Assembly (NCBI GenBank): GCA_021234535.1
Contig: CM037838.1
Coordinates: 29,613,969 to 29,677,968 of the forward strand
Length of the DNA: 64,000 nucleotides
Direction: 5' to 3'
Source: Stichopus chloronotus
Lineage: Eukaryota > Echinodermata > Holothuroidea > Aspidochirotida > Stichopodidae
The number at the start of each line of letters is the position of its first letter. Position 1 is the stretch's first letter. The notes beneath the pieces were generated by a model. The model saw only the letters and a program-made list of their open reading frames with translations. It had not been told where the DNA came from and did not search any database. A program made the position numbers and the translations under genes. Below are positions 13,276 through 24,576 of the stretch, in pieces.

Positions 13276-14200
13276 AATGCTCTAAAAAGGACTAAATTTA
13301 TTTATATAAAAGAAATAAAATGAAATTACTTGACAAAATAGTTAGTACTTCCAATTATTTAGAAAAAAAGAATGAAATAGCAAGTTGTATAAAAAATCAA
13401 AGGCGTGAATTATTACTCTGTTGTATTAGAGGTCTCCCAAAATATGACCATTTTAATTGTTGTTGTATACTAAACATATGGTTATATATTTTACATTTTT
13501 CATTTACATCTGAAGCTAGTAAAGATGCATCGCTGTATCCATTCTTTAACGTACTCTTCTTTCCAATGTCACTGACCGTATTACAATGTCTTATGAACCT
13601 GACTTCGTCTTTTAGATAAAGCATTAACATCCCACTCTTAAATGCTTCAAATTGTCACATCTGTATATCCAAGAATGCCCTAAGTTTTTACCTGACTTTT
13701 TGTTGCCTTTTCTTTTTCTAGCATTTCTTTTTCTGCATCGTCTGTTCTGTCGTTCGCCTTCGGGGCCCATCTTTCAATCAGCCAGGTAATCTCATTCGCC
13801 ACATATCCTTACATCGTTTTCCTTTACCTTTGACAGAAAAGCATAAAAAGAGATAAAGATTACAAGGAGAAATAAGAAGAACAGTTAATCGGGGAAGACT
13901 GGTAATCTTCTCTCAGCAATAAGATTGCCAATTGAAAGAGTCGTTTAAGCTGTTGCACAGGAGGTTAAAACGTTTTCTCAAATACCAAAATACCTTCATT
14001 TCTTTATTGAGGCAGAAAGTTTTGTATATATACATAATACTTAAGACATTTTTTTTTAGTTTTTTTGCTATTATATCGGTCTTTAATTTGCAGTAATGGC
14101 CATAATTTTGTTATAATTTCTATTAAAATGTAGATATTTCATTTGTTATTTCTTTTCAGAATAGTGGGTTTATTGCAATCATGTCTATTTTCAAAACTCG
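13276..14200. other. Unique AT-rich sequence, no gene seen
   Basis: Overlapping frames on both strands around 13320-13630 (99 and 77 codons) have no recognisable domain. T-rich patches occur near 14050. I see nothing else. Confidence 0.45.
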
Positions 14201-14204
14201 TTAA

Positions 14205-14465
14205 AGGTGATTGTTCGTCTAATTAATAACTCATGTCTCTTCGTGATAACGTATTGATAACTTTCTGCAAACGTCGTTACGTTTACGGTCACCCTTTGCG
14301 ACTAGCAATAAAACATCCATAGCCTGTGTGTAAATACGGATTTTCTGCATTTATGATATTATTCTCTGTACACAAGTACGTAGTAATCGTATATTAGCAA
14401 AGTTTGCAGAGAGTTACGTAGAAAAGACTGATGTCACAACATTTTAGTGAGAAAATTACTCACCT
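14205..14465. mobile_element. TTAA-flanked foldback element (261 bp)
   Basis: The element is bounded by TTAA on both sides (14201-14204 and 14466-14469). It begins AGGTGATTGT and ends with the reverse complement of AGGTGAGTAA. A second inverted repeat lies symmetrically inside: ACTTTCTGCAAAC near 14260-14272 pairs with GTTTGCAGAGAGT near 14402-14414 (12 of 13). The inner arms, ACGTA included, sit about 44 bases from the left end and 46 from the right. This symmetry argues for a real foldback MITE. A TTAA target is typical of piggyBac-type transposition, but no transposase is present, so that assignment is inference. Confidence 0.55.
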
Positions 14466-14469
14466 TTAA

Positions 14470-15977
14470 CAGCGTAACTTATGATAATAATTTCATTTTC
14501 CAAGTGAAAATGTCTGTGACGAAAAATATTTTACATGTATGTTTACCATCATTATCACATGTTTGCTCTTCTTGTTAGGCTATCATGCACTTAATTCATC
14601 AAGATATTCTCAAACTGCGTTGACTTTCAATCCATTTTGCTTATTGTCACATTTCGACATGCAAATTATTCACTCGTCGAGGTATCATTTTATCAAATGC
14701 GTATGATGAACAAATCGTCACTTCAAGATGTTTTATGTGACTGCGTTTCATACCATCTCATGTCTATTTCTTTGTCGTGAAATAGCCGCATCACGCAGAG
14801 GCCTCTACTTTAATTCTTATTCATGATTTCGATGTCTTTAATATTCTGTTATGTTGTCTCTTTACATGGCTTTAGCATTTCGATATTTTCATATTCGCAA
14901 ATATCGTCAAACGTTTTTAATATCTCATCGTAATTGAGACATTGTTGCGTATAGCAACATCCACTTCTTAATAGGCTTATCTGTGACAGTCGAGCAATTT
15001 ATCTTCGTTATGACAGGGATTTAAATGTTCGATCTTTCCGCCACATAGTCTTGACCCAAACCTTTCCTCTATTTATCCTCTAATTCTTCAGCCTTCACAC
15101 CATATCGAAAACATGTGTTAACCAACTCTGGTGTTTTTGTGTTGTTGATCTTTTGTGGTTTCATGATTAGGATATGAATTTTACCGTAATAAAAAAGAAA
15201 TGTTACCATCGGCAAGAACTGTATGTCAAGAAACAATAACTGAAGTCGAACAATTTCTGATGACGTCATCTGCCGTTTTGCTACAGGGTCTCTTTTGATA
15301 AGACGCGTAACTCAAAACTGAGACAAATTGTGCGAGAATCAAAATGGTTACCACCTGTCCAATTGATCTTTGCAGCAATTTGTGCAACTGTGTTAGCACA
15401 CTACATTAATATCATAGGCAACTTTGTAGAGGACTGTCATAGCGATTATGTATCATCAGCCGAATTTGAGTCAGAACCTAATGTTATGGATTAACCATAG
15501 GACTGGAAGGCCTATCATGCAGGTAACCAAAAATATTGCATAATAGTAACGGCACAAACTAAGTAAGCCTGAAGTCAATATAACTGCATTTGCCTGTTTG
15601 AGTCGCCTAGTGGAACCCATATTAATGTTAACACCACACAGTCTGTACGGCAACACCCTTAATTCGTAGGATACTTTAAATCGCAAACGGTTAAATATTT
15701 AAAGATATAGTTTTCCCACATATAATCTGATAAGCCAACCTCAGAGCATCAAAATAGCTGTTTAACTGTTTCCCCAACAATTTGCAGTTGATTTCGTGCG
15801 AACAATTTGTTGTTCCGTACGCTCTTCTTATGGCAATTGTTGGAAACGTAGCATGACGTCACTCTTCCCCAATAAATATTCGCATAGACAACGGGGCAAA
15901 TTACTCGCCAGTAACGCACGCACCTTACACCCAAACTTAACCCCGATAATTTGTTTCATTCGTACGATAAGGATTTG
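14470..15977. other. Unique sequence, no gene seen
   Basis: No coding region is recognised. Two TGACGTCA octamers occur (15261-15268, inside the 12-base palindrome GATGACGTCATC at 15259-15270, and 15854-15861). The frames at 15069-15269, 15471-15686 and 15749-16077 have no known motif. Confidence 0.45.
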
Positions 15978-16412
15978 CTTCCAAAACTTGTCATTTTGCC
16001 CAGTTCAAACATCTCGTAAAAGTGACCAAATTCGAAAAATTGTCATTTTGCCGACCTCGAACATCTCTTCAAAGTGACAAAATTTTAAAAATTGTCATTT
16101 TGTTGATATTAAACAACTCATTAAAATAGCACAGTTCTGAAAAATGTCATTTTGTTTGACTTAGAACATTTTGAAAAATTTGCAAAAGTCCGAAAATTGT
16201 CATTTTTAGCGAGTTGGAACATCTCGTCAACATGTCAAAACTCGGAAAATTGTCATTGTTTTATCTCTGAAAAATGATAATTTCTCTTACTTTTGTCCTT
16301 TTTTAAAATGTGCTGAATAACAGCAAGATGGCAAATTTCAGGTATTTGTCATTTTTAGGAGTTTATTAAGTCGTCAAAATGTCAATTTCACGAAAATTGT
16401 CATTTTGACGAG
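15978..16412 (+). repeat. Degenerate 52-bp minisatellite
   Basis: The word TGTCATTTT recurs with T(CATTTT) at about 15991, 16043, 16095, 16147, 16200, 16253, 16349 and 16400. The steps are 52, 52, 52, 53, 53, about 96 (two units) and 51. Between these words the units share GAACATCTCGTCAA, GTGACAAAAT and CGAAAAAT. About eight copies remain, diverged by substitutions and small gaps. No coding role is visible. Confidence 0.85.
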
Positions 16413-18678
16413 GTGGTTCTTTTTTCTTTTGCATGTCCCTTTTACGCGTCCGCAGGGAACTGCTGGAACGTTCCAAAAATAATGTGGGGCAGGAGCAACC
16501 ATTGGCAGTAGGTGGTTGTCATATATTCGTAACCAGATTTTCTAGTTCGCTTCGATGAATAGCCAAAGTCATTAATACTTACGATGACCATACTGAGAAC
16601 CGAAACAAAGAGTCAAATCAAAGAAATACTTTGCGTTGTATTGCATTGTTTTGTTGCACTGTACGTATATCAGCAGTAACACAAACTATTTTATGAATTA
16701 TATTTAAAAGATCTGAAAGAGATCTGAAAAATAAAACGTAAGGACATGCAGACCCCCCTTTTAGAACCAAGAGAGAGAGAGAGAACGGAGAGGGGGGGGG
16801 GGTGCAGGTGGAGAGAGATGGGACGGGAAGAGAGACGAGAGCATAAGGTTCATGTTCCCGTAGAGTTACCTCAATTACTTTTCTTTTGTTTTTGTTCGTA
16901 TTATTTATTTCAGTCTCTTTTGACAAAAAACCCTTCATAATGATTATTACAAAGGAGTACTTACATTTGTTTCCAAGGTAAGTCTTTTAATAGTAATTAA
17001 AGCAACGGAATAACACATGCATGTTGCGTACGAAGGAAATTGAGTCGAAAGTGGAATATTATTGAAAATTATATGGAGAGATTAAAAAAGTAAAACTCAT
17101 TTCGAAATGAGATTACAATTTTTAATGCGATTAAAACATATATGTCGATCATTGCCTCACCAAAAGCCCCAAACAAAATAAATGTTTTTATGTATTTATC
17201 ATTATAAAATAATATCGTCATCATATAAATGACCTTGAGCTGTAATAGGGAGAGATAATTTCATTTACTTAACTCGTTAAAAACTTATTTAATTACCCCA
17301 GGGGATCAAAAGTTAAAGATAACTACACATTTAATTGGTTAACCATCAACTAGATTAAACGCTTATTTTTAAACTAACATTAAGCCTTAAAATTCCACTT
17401 CAAATTAAGCAAAAAAAAAAATGTATGAAAAGTTATAAACATTGCAGTCCTCTGTTATACTGTACGGTTAAAAATGACTTTTACATGGAAGTTTGAAACG
17501 AATGTTTTAGCACAAAAAGGAGGGCGATATACCAGAAACCAAATATTTATGGAATTTAAATGGACCGTAAAGTTAGACGGAAAGACTGTGATTTTTGAAA
17601 GAAAGTTGAAAGATAGAAGACAAGAGAAACTGATTGAAGAATTGTATAAAATACAGGTCCATTTTCCCCTGACACATTATACATTAGAGTAATTACTGGA
17701 GTCATAATTGGTGCTCAATTGACCTTGACTTGTAGAGTTTAAGTGTCTAGTCTGACAGACCCCCCCTCTTTTTTTTCTTTTGGACTTCGGTACATTTTAT
17801 AGTCATCCTACTCTAGAATATTAACTAGTTTCCATTTTGGTAAATGGTACATTTTTGTTTGTGTCTGACACTTGCAAAGAGGTAAGTAACTGCTGACAAT
17901 AATTATTTGAAAAAGAAAAGATTATCTCATACTGAAAGTGACATATTTTCGTACAAGCTACTTGTATTACGTCAAACATGACGTTAAGCCATTGTAACAT
18001 GAGGAAGACAAACCATCGACAACAAGCAAAGCACCAAACGTACCTATTAGCAGAGTATTGCTTTTCATGATTTAATAAAAGTATTAAAGTTGATGAATCT
18101 TGCTCCTCCTTCAAGGTCTAGAGATGAAAAAAATATAAGAATACAATCAGTAGTTCAGATTTTTTTTATTAAATTGACAAACCCCGTCGGTAATTGTGAT
18201 AATAAATCTGTATTCATCTTTTTTTCTATCAATTAAGAACGATCACCAGCCGTCACATTTAATCGTAATACGACATTTTTTTTAGGCCTTTGCATAGGAT
18301 TCTCAAAATCGAAATCTCATATGTTGAAATTTCACATTATTCGAAGCAAAATCTGGTTTTCTTTCTTTCGCCGTCCGAGAGGGATGTCAATGTCATTTTG
18401 AAATTAACTCTTCGATGGTCTGTATTAATACAATACAAAGCTATCAAGTCGGTACTATCACTCACAGAGCTAAACATTTGGATTTAGTAAATGCATTATC
18501 ACTAGGTTTAAACGATGTTTCAGAACTGCCATTTGCACATCCGTGTGTTCATAATTGTCCCTGAACGTTGGTCCCTTTTGGATTTGATTTATTATTCAAA
18601 ATTACTACCTCATGTCGAGGAAAGTCCTCAAATTGTCAGCCGAAAACTAAAAAAGTACACTTTTCGAAGAATTATTTA
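16413..18678. other. Unique sequence with low-complexity GA and G runs, no gene seen
   Basis: A GA run at about 16771-16786 leads into a G run at 16792-16802. The plus frame at 17474-17692 encodes a 72-residue Lys/Glu-rich peptide that I do not recognise. It starts at an ATG but shows no domain and no clear splice context. Nothing else is supported. Confidence 0.4.
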
Positions 18679-19450
18679 GTACCCTGGGGGATGTCCTGCA
18701 TGTTACTCTTGAAGATATTCTGGGTGACATCCTGTTACCTTGCGTGATATCCTAGTGATGCCATTGATGACACCAAAATTGACACCGTGGGTGACTCTTT
18801 GTGTAATATCCTGGATGATAACCTGCATGATACCCCGTGTGATGCCATGGATGGGTTATACCTCGAGTAATACCCTCCATGATACCCTGGGGGATATCCA
18901 AGAGGATATCCCAAATGATACCCTGGATGATATCTATGTGATATCCTGTTTAATAAGTCTTGATTATATGATATCCTGGATGATGCAGTGGGTGAAATCC
19001 TCCTTCAGAGATACCCTTGGTGATATATCCTGCCGAGTGATGCTAGAATTAATGCGGTGGGTGATTCCTAGAAGATTCACCAGGGGATATCCTGCCTGAT
19101 ACCTTACATAATGACACACCGGGTGATATCCTGAATGGGATGATATTAACGGAGATACCCATACCCTAGGTGATACCATAGGTGATGCCCCGTTAAATAC
19201 GTTTGTTGATGCCCTGTTTAATAAGTTTGGTGATAACCTGGATGTTGCAGTGAGTGACATCCCTAGGTGATGCCAAAGATGATATCCAACGTGAAATTCT
19301 GAGTGATATATTGGGTGATATTCTTAATGATACCATGACTATTTGATATTCTGGATGGGTCACATATTGGGTGATAAGCTGAATGATACCTTATGAGAAG
19401 TCCTGGACAATATCCTAGAGAATACCCTGTCGGATGATTCCCCTGAGTGA
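18679..19450 (+). repeat. Degenerate 15-bp minisatellite, about 770 bp
   Basis: Variants of GATATCCTGGGTGAT recur in head-to-tail order with small gaps and many substitutions (for example GATACCCTGGATGAT, GATGCCATGGATG, GATATCTATGTGAT). That implies roughly 50 units. Because 15 is a multiple of three, open frames persist on both strands (18740-19099 plus, 18964-19260 minus) with a five-residue periodicity. These are by-products of the repeat rather than genes. Confidence 0.85.
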
Positions 19451-19476
19451 ACTAATAAGAACCAATGGCCTACAGA

Positions 19477-19491
19477 GGGGGGGGGGGGGGG
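19477..19491 (+). repeat. Poly-G run (15 G)
   Basis: A perfect G homopolymer directly follows the end of the 15-bp minisatellite. Confidence 0.9.
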
Positions 19492-20854
19492 AGAGTCCCA
19501 AAGTTACAATGTAGAATTTGTTACGCAAAGGGGTAAAAGAGGTCTATGCAAGACAGAACGGAAATGAGGTTTACAAAACAATTCTAGAGTTCTTTTTATT
19601 ACCATAAATCACACCAGTATGATAAGTGTCTACGTGGTGGACTAGACGACGGACGGTGTAAATTTCATTAATCTCAGGTTGAAAATTCAAACGTGAATAA
19701 AAATGATAGCTTTTCACACTATTACAGTAAACATCGTCATTTTAGGGTACAGAAGTATTCCTCAGACCATCCACACCATGGTCTAGCGCCCCCCCCCCCT
19801 CCAAACACTTCCACCACCATCATCACTCTCTTATTCGAAGAAAAATAAACGAAAGAATCTTCTACTGAGACTTTCATTTGGTGATTTTCATTTTCAACTT
19901 AAGATAGGCCTTCATACAAGTAACAAGAGCTTAATACGTTTTATAAATGAAAGCAGTGACGTTATCTCACTGACCTAAAGGAAAAGAGTCATAGATGCCG
20001 TGTTCCCTGTAGCCTGAAAATCATAGCTTATAATATAGTCACTAATATATCACAGTTAAAAGAGTTCGATCTAGAAGGAGGTGAAAATGGTTTCTCTATT
20101 CTAACAACATGTGATCTATGAAATGGCTGCTAAATGCATTAACGTATACCTCACCTCCTATACGTAAGGTTTACATTTTACATATTGCAAGGAAATGAAT
20201 ACGGCTACTATACCATACAATGTTTCCAATTGAAATACTTAAGGCTAATACTAAAATACATATCCGATTAAACCTTTTTAATGGGGAAAAAACGACCTCT
20301 ATTGTTTGAATCTCTGAAGATATTTCTCCATTTACATTTTACAATGTTTCTTTTACTGAGTCGTTCGTTAGATATGGGAAATAAACACCTGTTAATTCTC
20401 CTTAATGCTTGCAGATCACGCACCAGAATTTTAAAGATAATCTTTTAAAATGCTGAACGGTAACGGGCTTAATTTCACCTTTGGTGCGTCAAAAATGTTT
20501 TGGATTTGAGTGAAATTGCAAGAAGAGATAAAGATGAATACCTGATATGTTATTTTAATAATTCATAGAAAATTTGAGAACATTCTGCGAGACAAAGAAA
20601 GAGAACATACAACATATGATAATGTACAAACGACATGGACAGAAAACTAGTCCTCAACATGAAAGGTTGAAAGTACTTCATTTTCCATAAATTTGCTGAT
20701 TTGCATAATTCAAATTTCTAAAGATAAAACTATCTACTGAAACGTCCATGCACATGATAGCAATTTCCTGTCGTGAATTGACAAATACATTCCCAGCACC
20801 GTAGCAGACTTTCTATTGGCATACTGTTACATGTGTGTGTCATATCTAATGTGC
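19492..20854. other. Unique AT-rich sequence, no gene seen
   Basis: I recognise no gene. A C run lies at 19789-19799. Confidence 0.45.
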
Positions 20855-20858
20855 TTGA

Positions 20859-21204
20859 AGGGAAATAGGGCGTTTGTTTTAGAGAAAACATCCATATTTT
20901 TGAAACCAATGTTTGTGGACGTAGAATGATAGGTTTTCCAAAATAAGGAAGGACAGTAGCATTCTTTTCAAGAAATAAGCTCATCCCAGATAGAAATTCA
21001 GTTATTTGTTACACAACACTAATTTGTTCACCCAAACTTTTCAAAATTCAAATAATGCATCTTCCATTTCTCATCACATGCATAATGTTTTGAGAAGATG
21101 AAGCTCTTTTTAGATGTTTATTTATGAGACTGAATGGTTTAACAATGATTACCGCAATCTTTATTGTATTTCATGTTGGTGTATTCTAAACGCCCTATTT
21201 TCCT
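20859..21204. mobile_element. TTAA-type element with 17-bp terminal inverted repeat (346 bp)
   Basis: The left end reads AGGGAAATAGGGCGTTT (20859-20875). The right end is the reverse complement of AGGAAAATAGGGCGTTT (21188-21204), a 16 of 17 match at a distance of about 312 bases. The right flank is TTAA (21205-21208). The left flank is TTGA (20855-20858), which fits TTAA with one mutation. The interior has no transposase frame and no second palindrome that I can see. Size, TTAA flanks and the AGG start resemble the elements at 14205-14465 and 38921-39192. I infer a non-autonomous DNA transposon. Confidence 0.65.
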
Positions 21205-21233
21205 TTAAGTTTTAGTAAGTGTCGGTGTGATAC

Positions 21234-21325
21234 GGGACAGTGTCCGGGTGAACTACGGGCTGTAAATCACCAAGACTGTGTCCGTTGGACGATTGTGTCT
21301 GGTGGGATTGTGTCCGGTGAACAGT
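21234..21325 (+). repeat. Short imperfect 17-bp repeat
   Basis: GACTGTGTCCGTTGGAC, GATTGTGTCTGGTGGG and ATTGTGTCCGGTGAAC lie head to tail. A further diverged GACAGTGTCCGGGTGAAC lies about 50 bases upstream. It is a small local duplication just outside the right end of the TTAA-type element. Confidence 0.6.
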
Positions 21326-21663
21326 ATTTCCTGTCCTGTCCAACTCTTTTAAACACGGAAATAAGTCCGTACCTAGTAATTAACGTGCCGATGTACTTAC
21401 ATATCTACATATCCAACATTGGTTTTCACGGTGATAGTAAATATGTTCCACGTATTGAGAAATAGAAATATGCTGAAGTAAACATAGTCTACTCCTGACT
21501 GAGTGTAATGTAAAGTAGAACATAGCCATGAAACATAAAAAAGCTAATCACACGTACGTGTGGTGCAGCTCTTCCCAGTCTGAAACAAGAGCAAGCATTA
21601 AAGAGTTGATCGCTTACACCTTTATTAATTTTGTCTACCTTGCTATTCGCCAAATTCAAATAA

Positions 21664-21702
21664 CCATGTGTTCCATGCATGTGTTCCATGCATGTGTTCA
21701 TT
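21664..21702 (+). repeat. Short 14-bp tandem repeat
   Basis: CATGTGTTCCATG is repeated about 2.5 times with a 14-base period. Two opposite-strand frames overlap it and have no recognisable content. Confidence 0.7.
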
Positions 21703-23540
21703 TTATGGTTGCACATCATTAAGGATAGTATTGCCCCAATACTGGTGCCATTCCAGCAAGGTCAGGGGTGAGCCTTGACGCTTTTATCTCTTGATTTTTA
21801 AATAACACAGAGGTAGAATTGAAGGACTGGCGACTATACAGTTGACTATCTTTAAAGTGATTACGTGTGTTCTGAAAAAAAAAACCCAAAAGGATAAGAT
21901 TACTTTTGATCTTAACTTTTTCCTTACTTATAAATGTACATGTGAGGTTGTACATGGACGGACTACGTCTTTCAAAGAACAAAAATGACAGCAACTACCT
22001 TGAAAAGCAACGGGTTAGCATAAAACAGAAACGATATTTGAAAATTAACGGTTCGAACTATAAGCGCCTACATAATTAATACGTAACAGCACGTCTCGCT
22101 GGTGTATCAAAAACATAATACTCAAGTCGTCGCTCCTTAGTTGGTATCGGGAAATGTAGTATTTGGAAGGGGGGGGGGGGGGGGGAAGCACTTTATTTAC
22201 AAAGAAACTACAAACTGGTCACATCATTGCGGCGTCAGTAATCATGAGTTGTACAGTCAGTCCTCACATGATATCATACATGTTTATGCCTCCCATTGGC
22301 TTCCTCAAAGAAGCGCACATTTGATTTGAACGAAAACTGTCAACCACTACATCATCGTTCTTTATAGTTTGTGTCGTTATGTTGGAAGAATTTGAATCCT
22401 ATGGCAGAATTAACCACCTGAAACCTATTCAGTTTCCCGAATTGTCTGAATGGTACAATTAAAAGCCTTTATCTTCTTACATTTGGACATGAAATCTCAA
22501 TCTTTTCACTTTTTGAAATCGCAAGCAGGCACTTTAAAACGGAGAGAAAAAATAAAGTTGTTTCAGGCAGAGAGAGAGAGAGATATAGAGAAACAGAACA
22601 GGAAGATAGTTGCTGCATTAACAGAATGAGTTACTTCGCTTACCGACACACCAAATTCAACCACAGTCATTCCATGGTTGCGCATTACAATATTCTGATA
22701 CAAGTAAGCGTACTTGAAAGGAAAAGGAACGCACATAACTACGTTTCAGGCAATATTAAGTTAATCTTCCATCCAAACGCGGCATTTAAAAGTATAATTT
22801 CGAATAAACAACTCTTCATTTGTTTATGAAACAATATAAAAGTTACTGACATTACTGTATAAGTAACATTACTGTATAATAAGCATCTCTTTTCAAAAAT
22901 ATATTCTTACGGTTTCTCTTTCAGCTTTCTTCCCATCTTAAGTTGTGCAATTTAATTGACAATAATTGTTTTGTTTCAAGTGCCTCTTCCAGCATCGAGT
23001 TCATTATACTCTAATTACTGTCGTAAGCATTGTCTTAACTAGTATTTTAATTAACTGTTTCACTGTTTTGATACTTTTGTAGAGAATGTGTATGTTGTTC
23101 AATAATTGATTGGATTTAAGCAATTTCTTTCTCCTATGATTCTCTTGTTTTAGTTGCCTTGAAAGCAAAGAATGTTATAAAATTTGTAGTCAGTCATCAC
23201 TGCATTCATTATTTATTTATGTTTTTATAATAAGTTTAATTGAATTTAGGATGTGATGTGTTGTTCTAATTATTGCTTTCGTCGATGTTTTAAACATTTA
23301 TGCTATTGTTGTTATTGCCATGCCATGGTAAAAAGTATATTATTGTAAGTGCTATTTGAACAAGGAGGCAACCCACGCAGTAGCCCATCCCTATCGTTTT
23401 GCATGGTCATTGATAGCTCATTTCATGTACTACCGAGTCCGCTGAACTGTATCTTATCTCATCTCTCTACGTAGTACACAGGGAGGAGAAAATGACACTT
23501 AAATGGTAGCCCACCTTAAAAATGACATGGATTACCCACT
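21703..23540. other. Unique sequence, no gene seen
   Basis: Contains a G run (22169-22185), a GA run (about 22570-22583) and a 19-base duplication (CATTACTGTATAAGTAA words at about 22847-22880). No domain is recognised in any frame. Confidence 0.45.
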
Positions 23541-23560
23541 AAGGTTAGAGAGGTGAAAAG

Positions 23561-23632
23561 GTGTGTGTGCATGTGTGTTTGTGTGTGGAGGGGGGTCCAA
23601 GTGTGTTTGTGTGTGAGGATGTGTGTGTATGT
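23561..23632 (+). repeat. Imperfect TG-rich repeat
   Basis: Interrupted TG dinucleotides with GGAGGGGGG and GAGGA interruptions. It lies immediately before the diverged repeat cluster at 23640-24160. Confidence 0.8.
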
Positions 23633-23639
23633 AAAAAAG

Positions 23640-24160
23640 AGTGTCACGACCTCCTCCTGGATGGTAAGTCAGATGAACCTTAAAACTTGGTGGATAGGTG
23701 CCACCTGAAATAAGATGTAGTGTCCGCCAGACTGATGATGTCATAGGTCAAAGTTGAATATATTATCACAGTTGAATATATATCAAACTTGGCTGGTAGG
23801 TGCTAGGGTGTGTGGTGTAGTGTCCGCCCGACTGCTGACGTCAAAGGTCAAGGGTCGCAGGTTACGAAAAGGAAATACATGTTTAGCATCATCTCTATGT
23901 GTGAATATCCTAGAGTTATAAAACTACCGTACTCGAAACGTATACGATACATGGAATCTGTTAAAATAATGATGACGTCAAGAGGTCAAAGGTCACGTGA
24001 TCAAAGGTTAAATCGGCAAAAATGCTTTAAAAGTGTGTCACGATCTCCTCCTGGGCGGTAAGTTGGATGAACTTCTAACTTGGTGGATAGGTGCCTGGGA
24101 TTGAGAGGTAGCTCGACCAATGACGTCATAGGTAAAGATCAAAGGTCACTGATACTATAG
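23640..24160 (+). repeat. Diverged tandem-repeat cluster carrying CRE and AGGTCA motifs
   Basis: A composite unit recurs two to three times. GTCACGAYCTCCTCCTGG with GGTAAG and GATGAAC occurs near 23642 and 24038. AACTTGGTGGATAGGTGCC occurs at about 23685 and 24078, with a variant at about 23788. TGTAGTGTCCGCC occurs near 23718 and 23818. Each unit ends in a TGACGTCA-like octamer followed within a few bases by AGGTCAAAGGTCA or a relative (about 23736, 23836, 23973 and 24121). The full unit spacing (23642 to 24038) is about 396 bases. No coding domain is visible. It may be part of an interspersed repeat family. Confidence 0.7.
23973..23999 (+). promoter_or_regulatory. Adjacent CRE, DR1 and E-box motifs
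   Basis: A perfect CRE palindrome TGACGTCA (23973-23980) is followed two bases later by a perfect DR1, AGGTCA-A-AGGTCA (23983-23995). DR1 elements are bound by HNF4, RXR/PPAR and COUP-type nuclear receptors. The DR1 overlaps the E-box CACGTG (23994-23999). The motifs are certain as sequence. A regulatory role is inference, because they sit in a repeat whose other copies carry similar words. Confidence 0.4.
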
Positions 24161-24247
24161 CACATAATACAGTGTGTTAGGGGGCAGGTAGTGTATGGTT
24201 TCAACATGGATTTTACATCATTGCCTTTCCATGAATGTGACACGGTA

Positions 24248-24576
24248 TTTCAACCTATGCAACCATGTGTTGGGCTGAGTGATTATGTCTAGTAGCATTG
24301 TCACTTCCATGCGTTCGTATCACCTCTTCTCATCATGCGTTTACAGCTTATATAAAGGTCTACTATATACCGTCAGCTAGTTGCACAAGAACTAGACTCG
24401 AGATATTTGGCTCTATCTGTGAAGATAGAACCGACGCACAGAAGACGTATACTCTATTGCTAGGAACATACGCCGTGAACTGCAGTATACCCTAGACCTT
24501 CTCCATGTGCATTTTAACCTATGCGACCATGTTTTGGGTTGAGTTATTACGTCTAGTAGCCTTGCCATTTTCCATG
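24248..24576 (+). repeat. Two copies of a 60-base segment, 264 bp apart
   Basis: The segment AACCTATGCAACCATG, followed by TTGGGCTGAG and GTCTAGTAGCATTG, begins at 24252. A relative beginning at 24516 reads AACCTATGCGACCATG, then TTGGGTTGAG and GTCTAGTAGCCTTG. Between them lies a 10-base stem hairpin (GGCTCTATCT at 24409-24418 with AGATAGAACC at 24423-24432, 9 of 10 paired, loop GTGA). This is probably a decayed continuation of the upstream repeat cluster. Confidence 0.6.

Noticed and set aside
18740..19260. Overlapping plus and minus frames of 119 and 98 codons
   Set aside because: Both lie inside the 15-bp minisatellite. The openness follows from a period divisible by three, and the peptides only echo the repeat.
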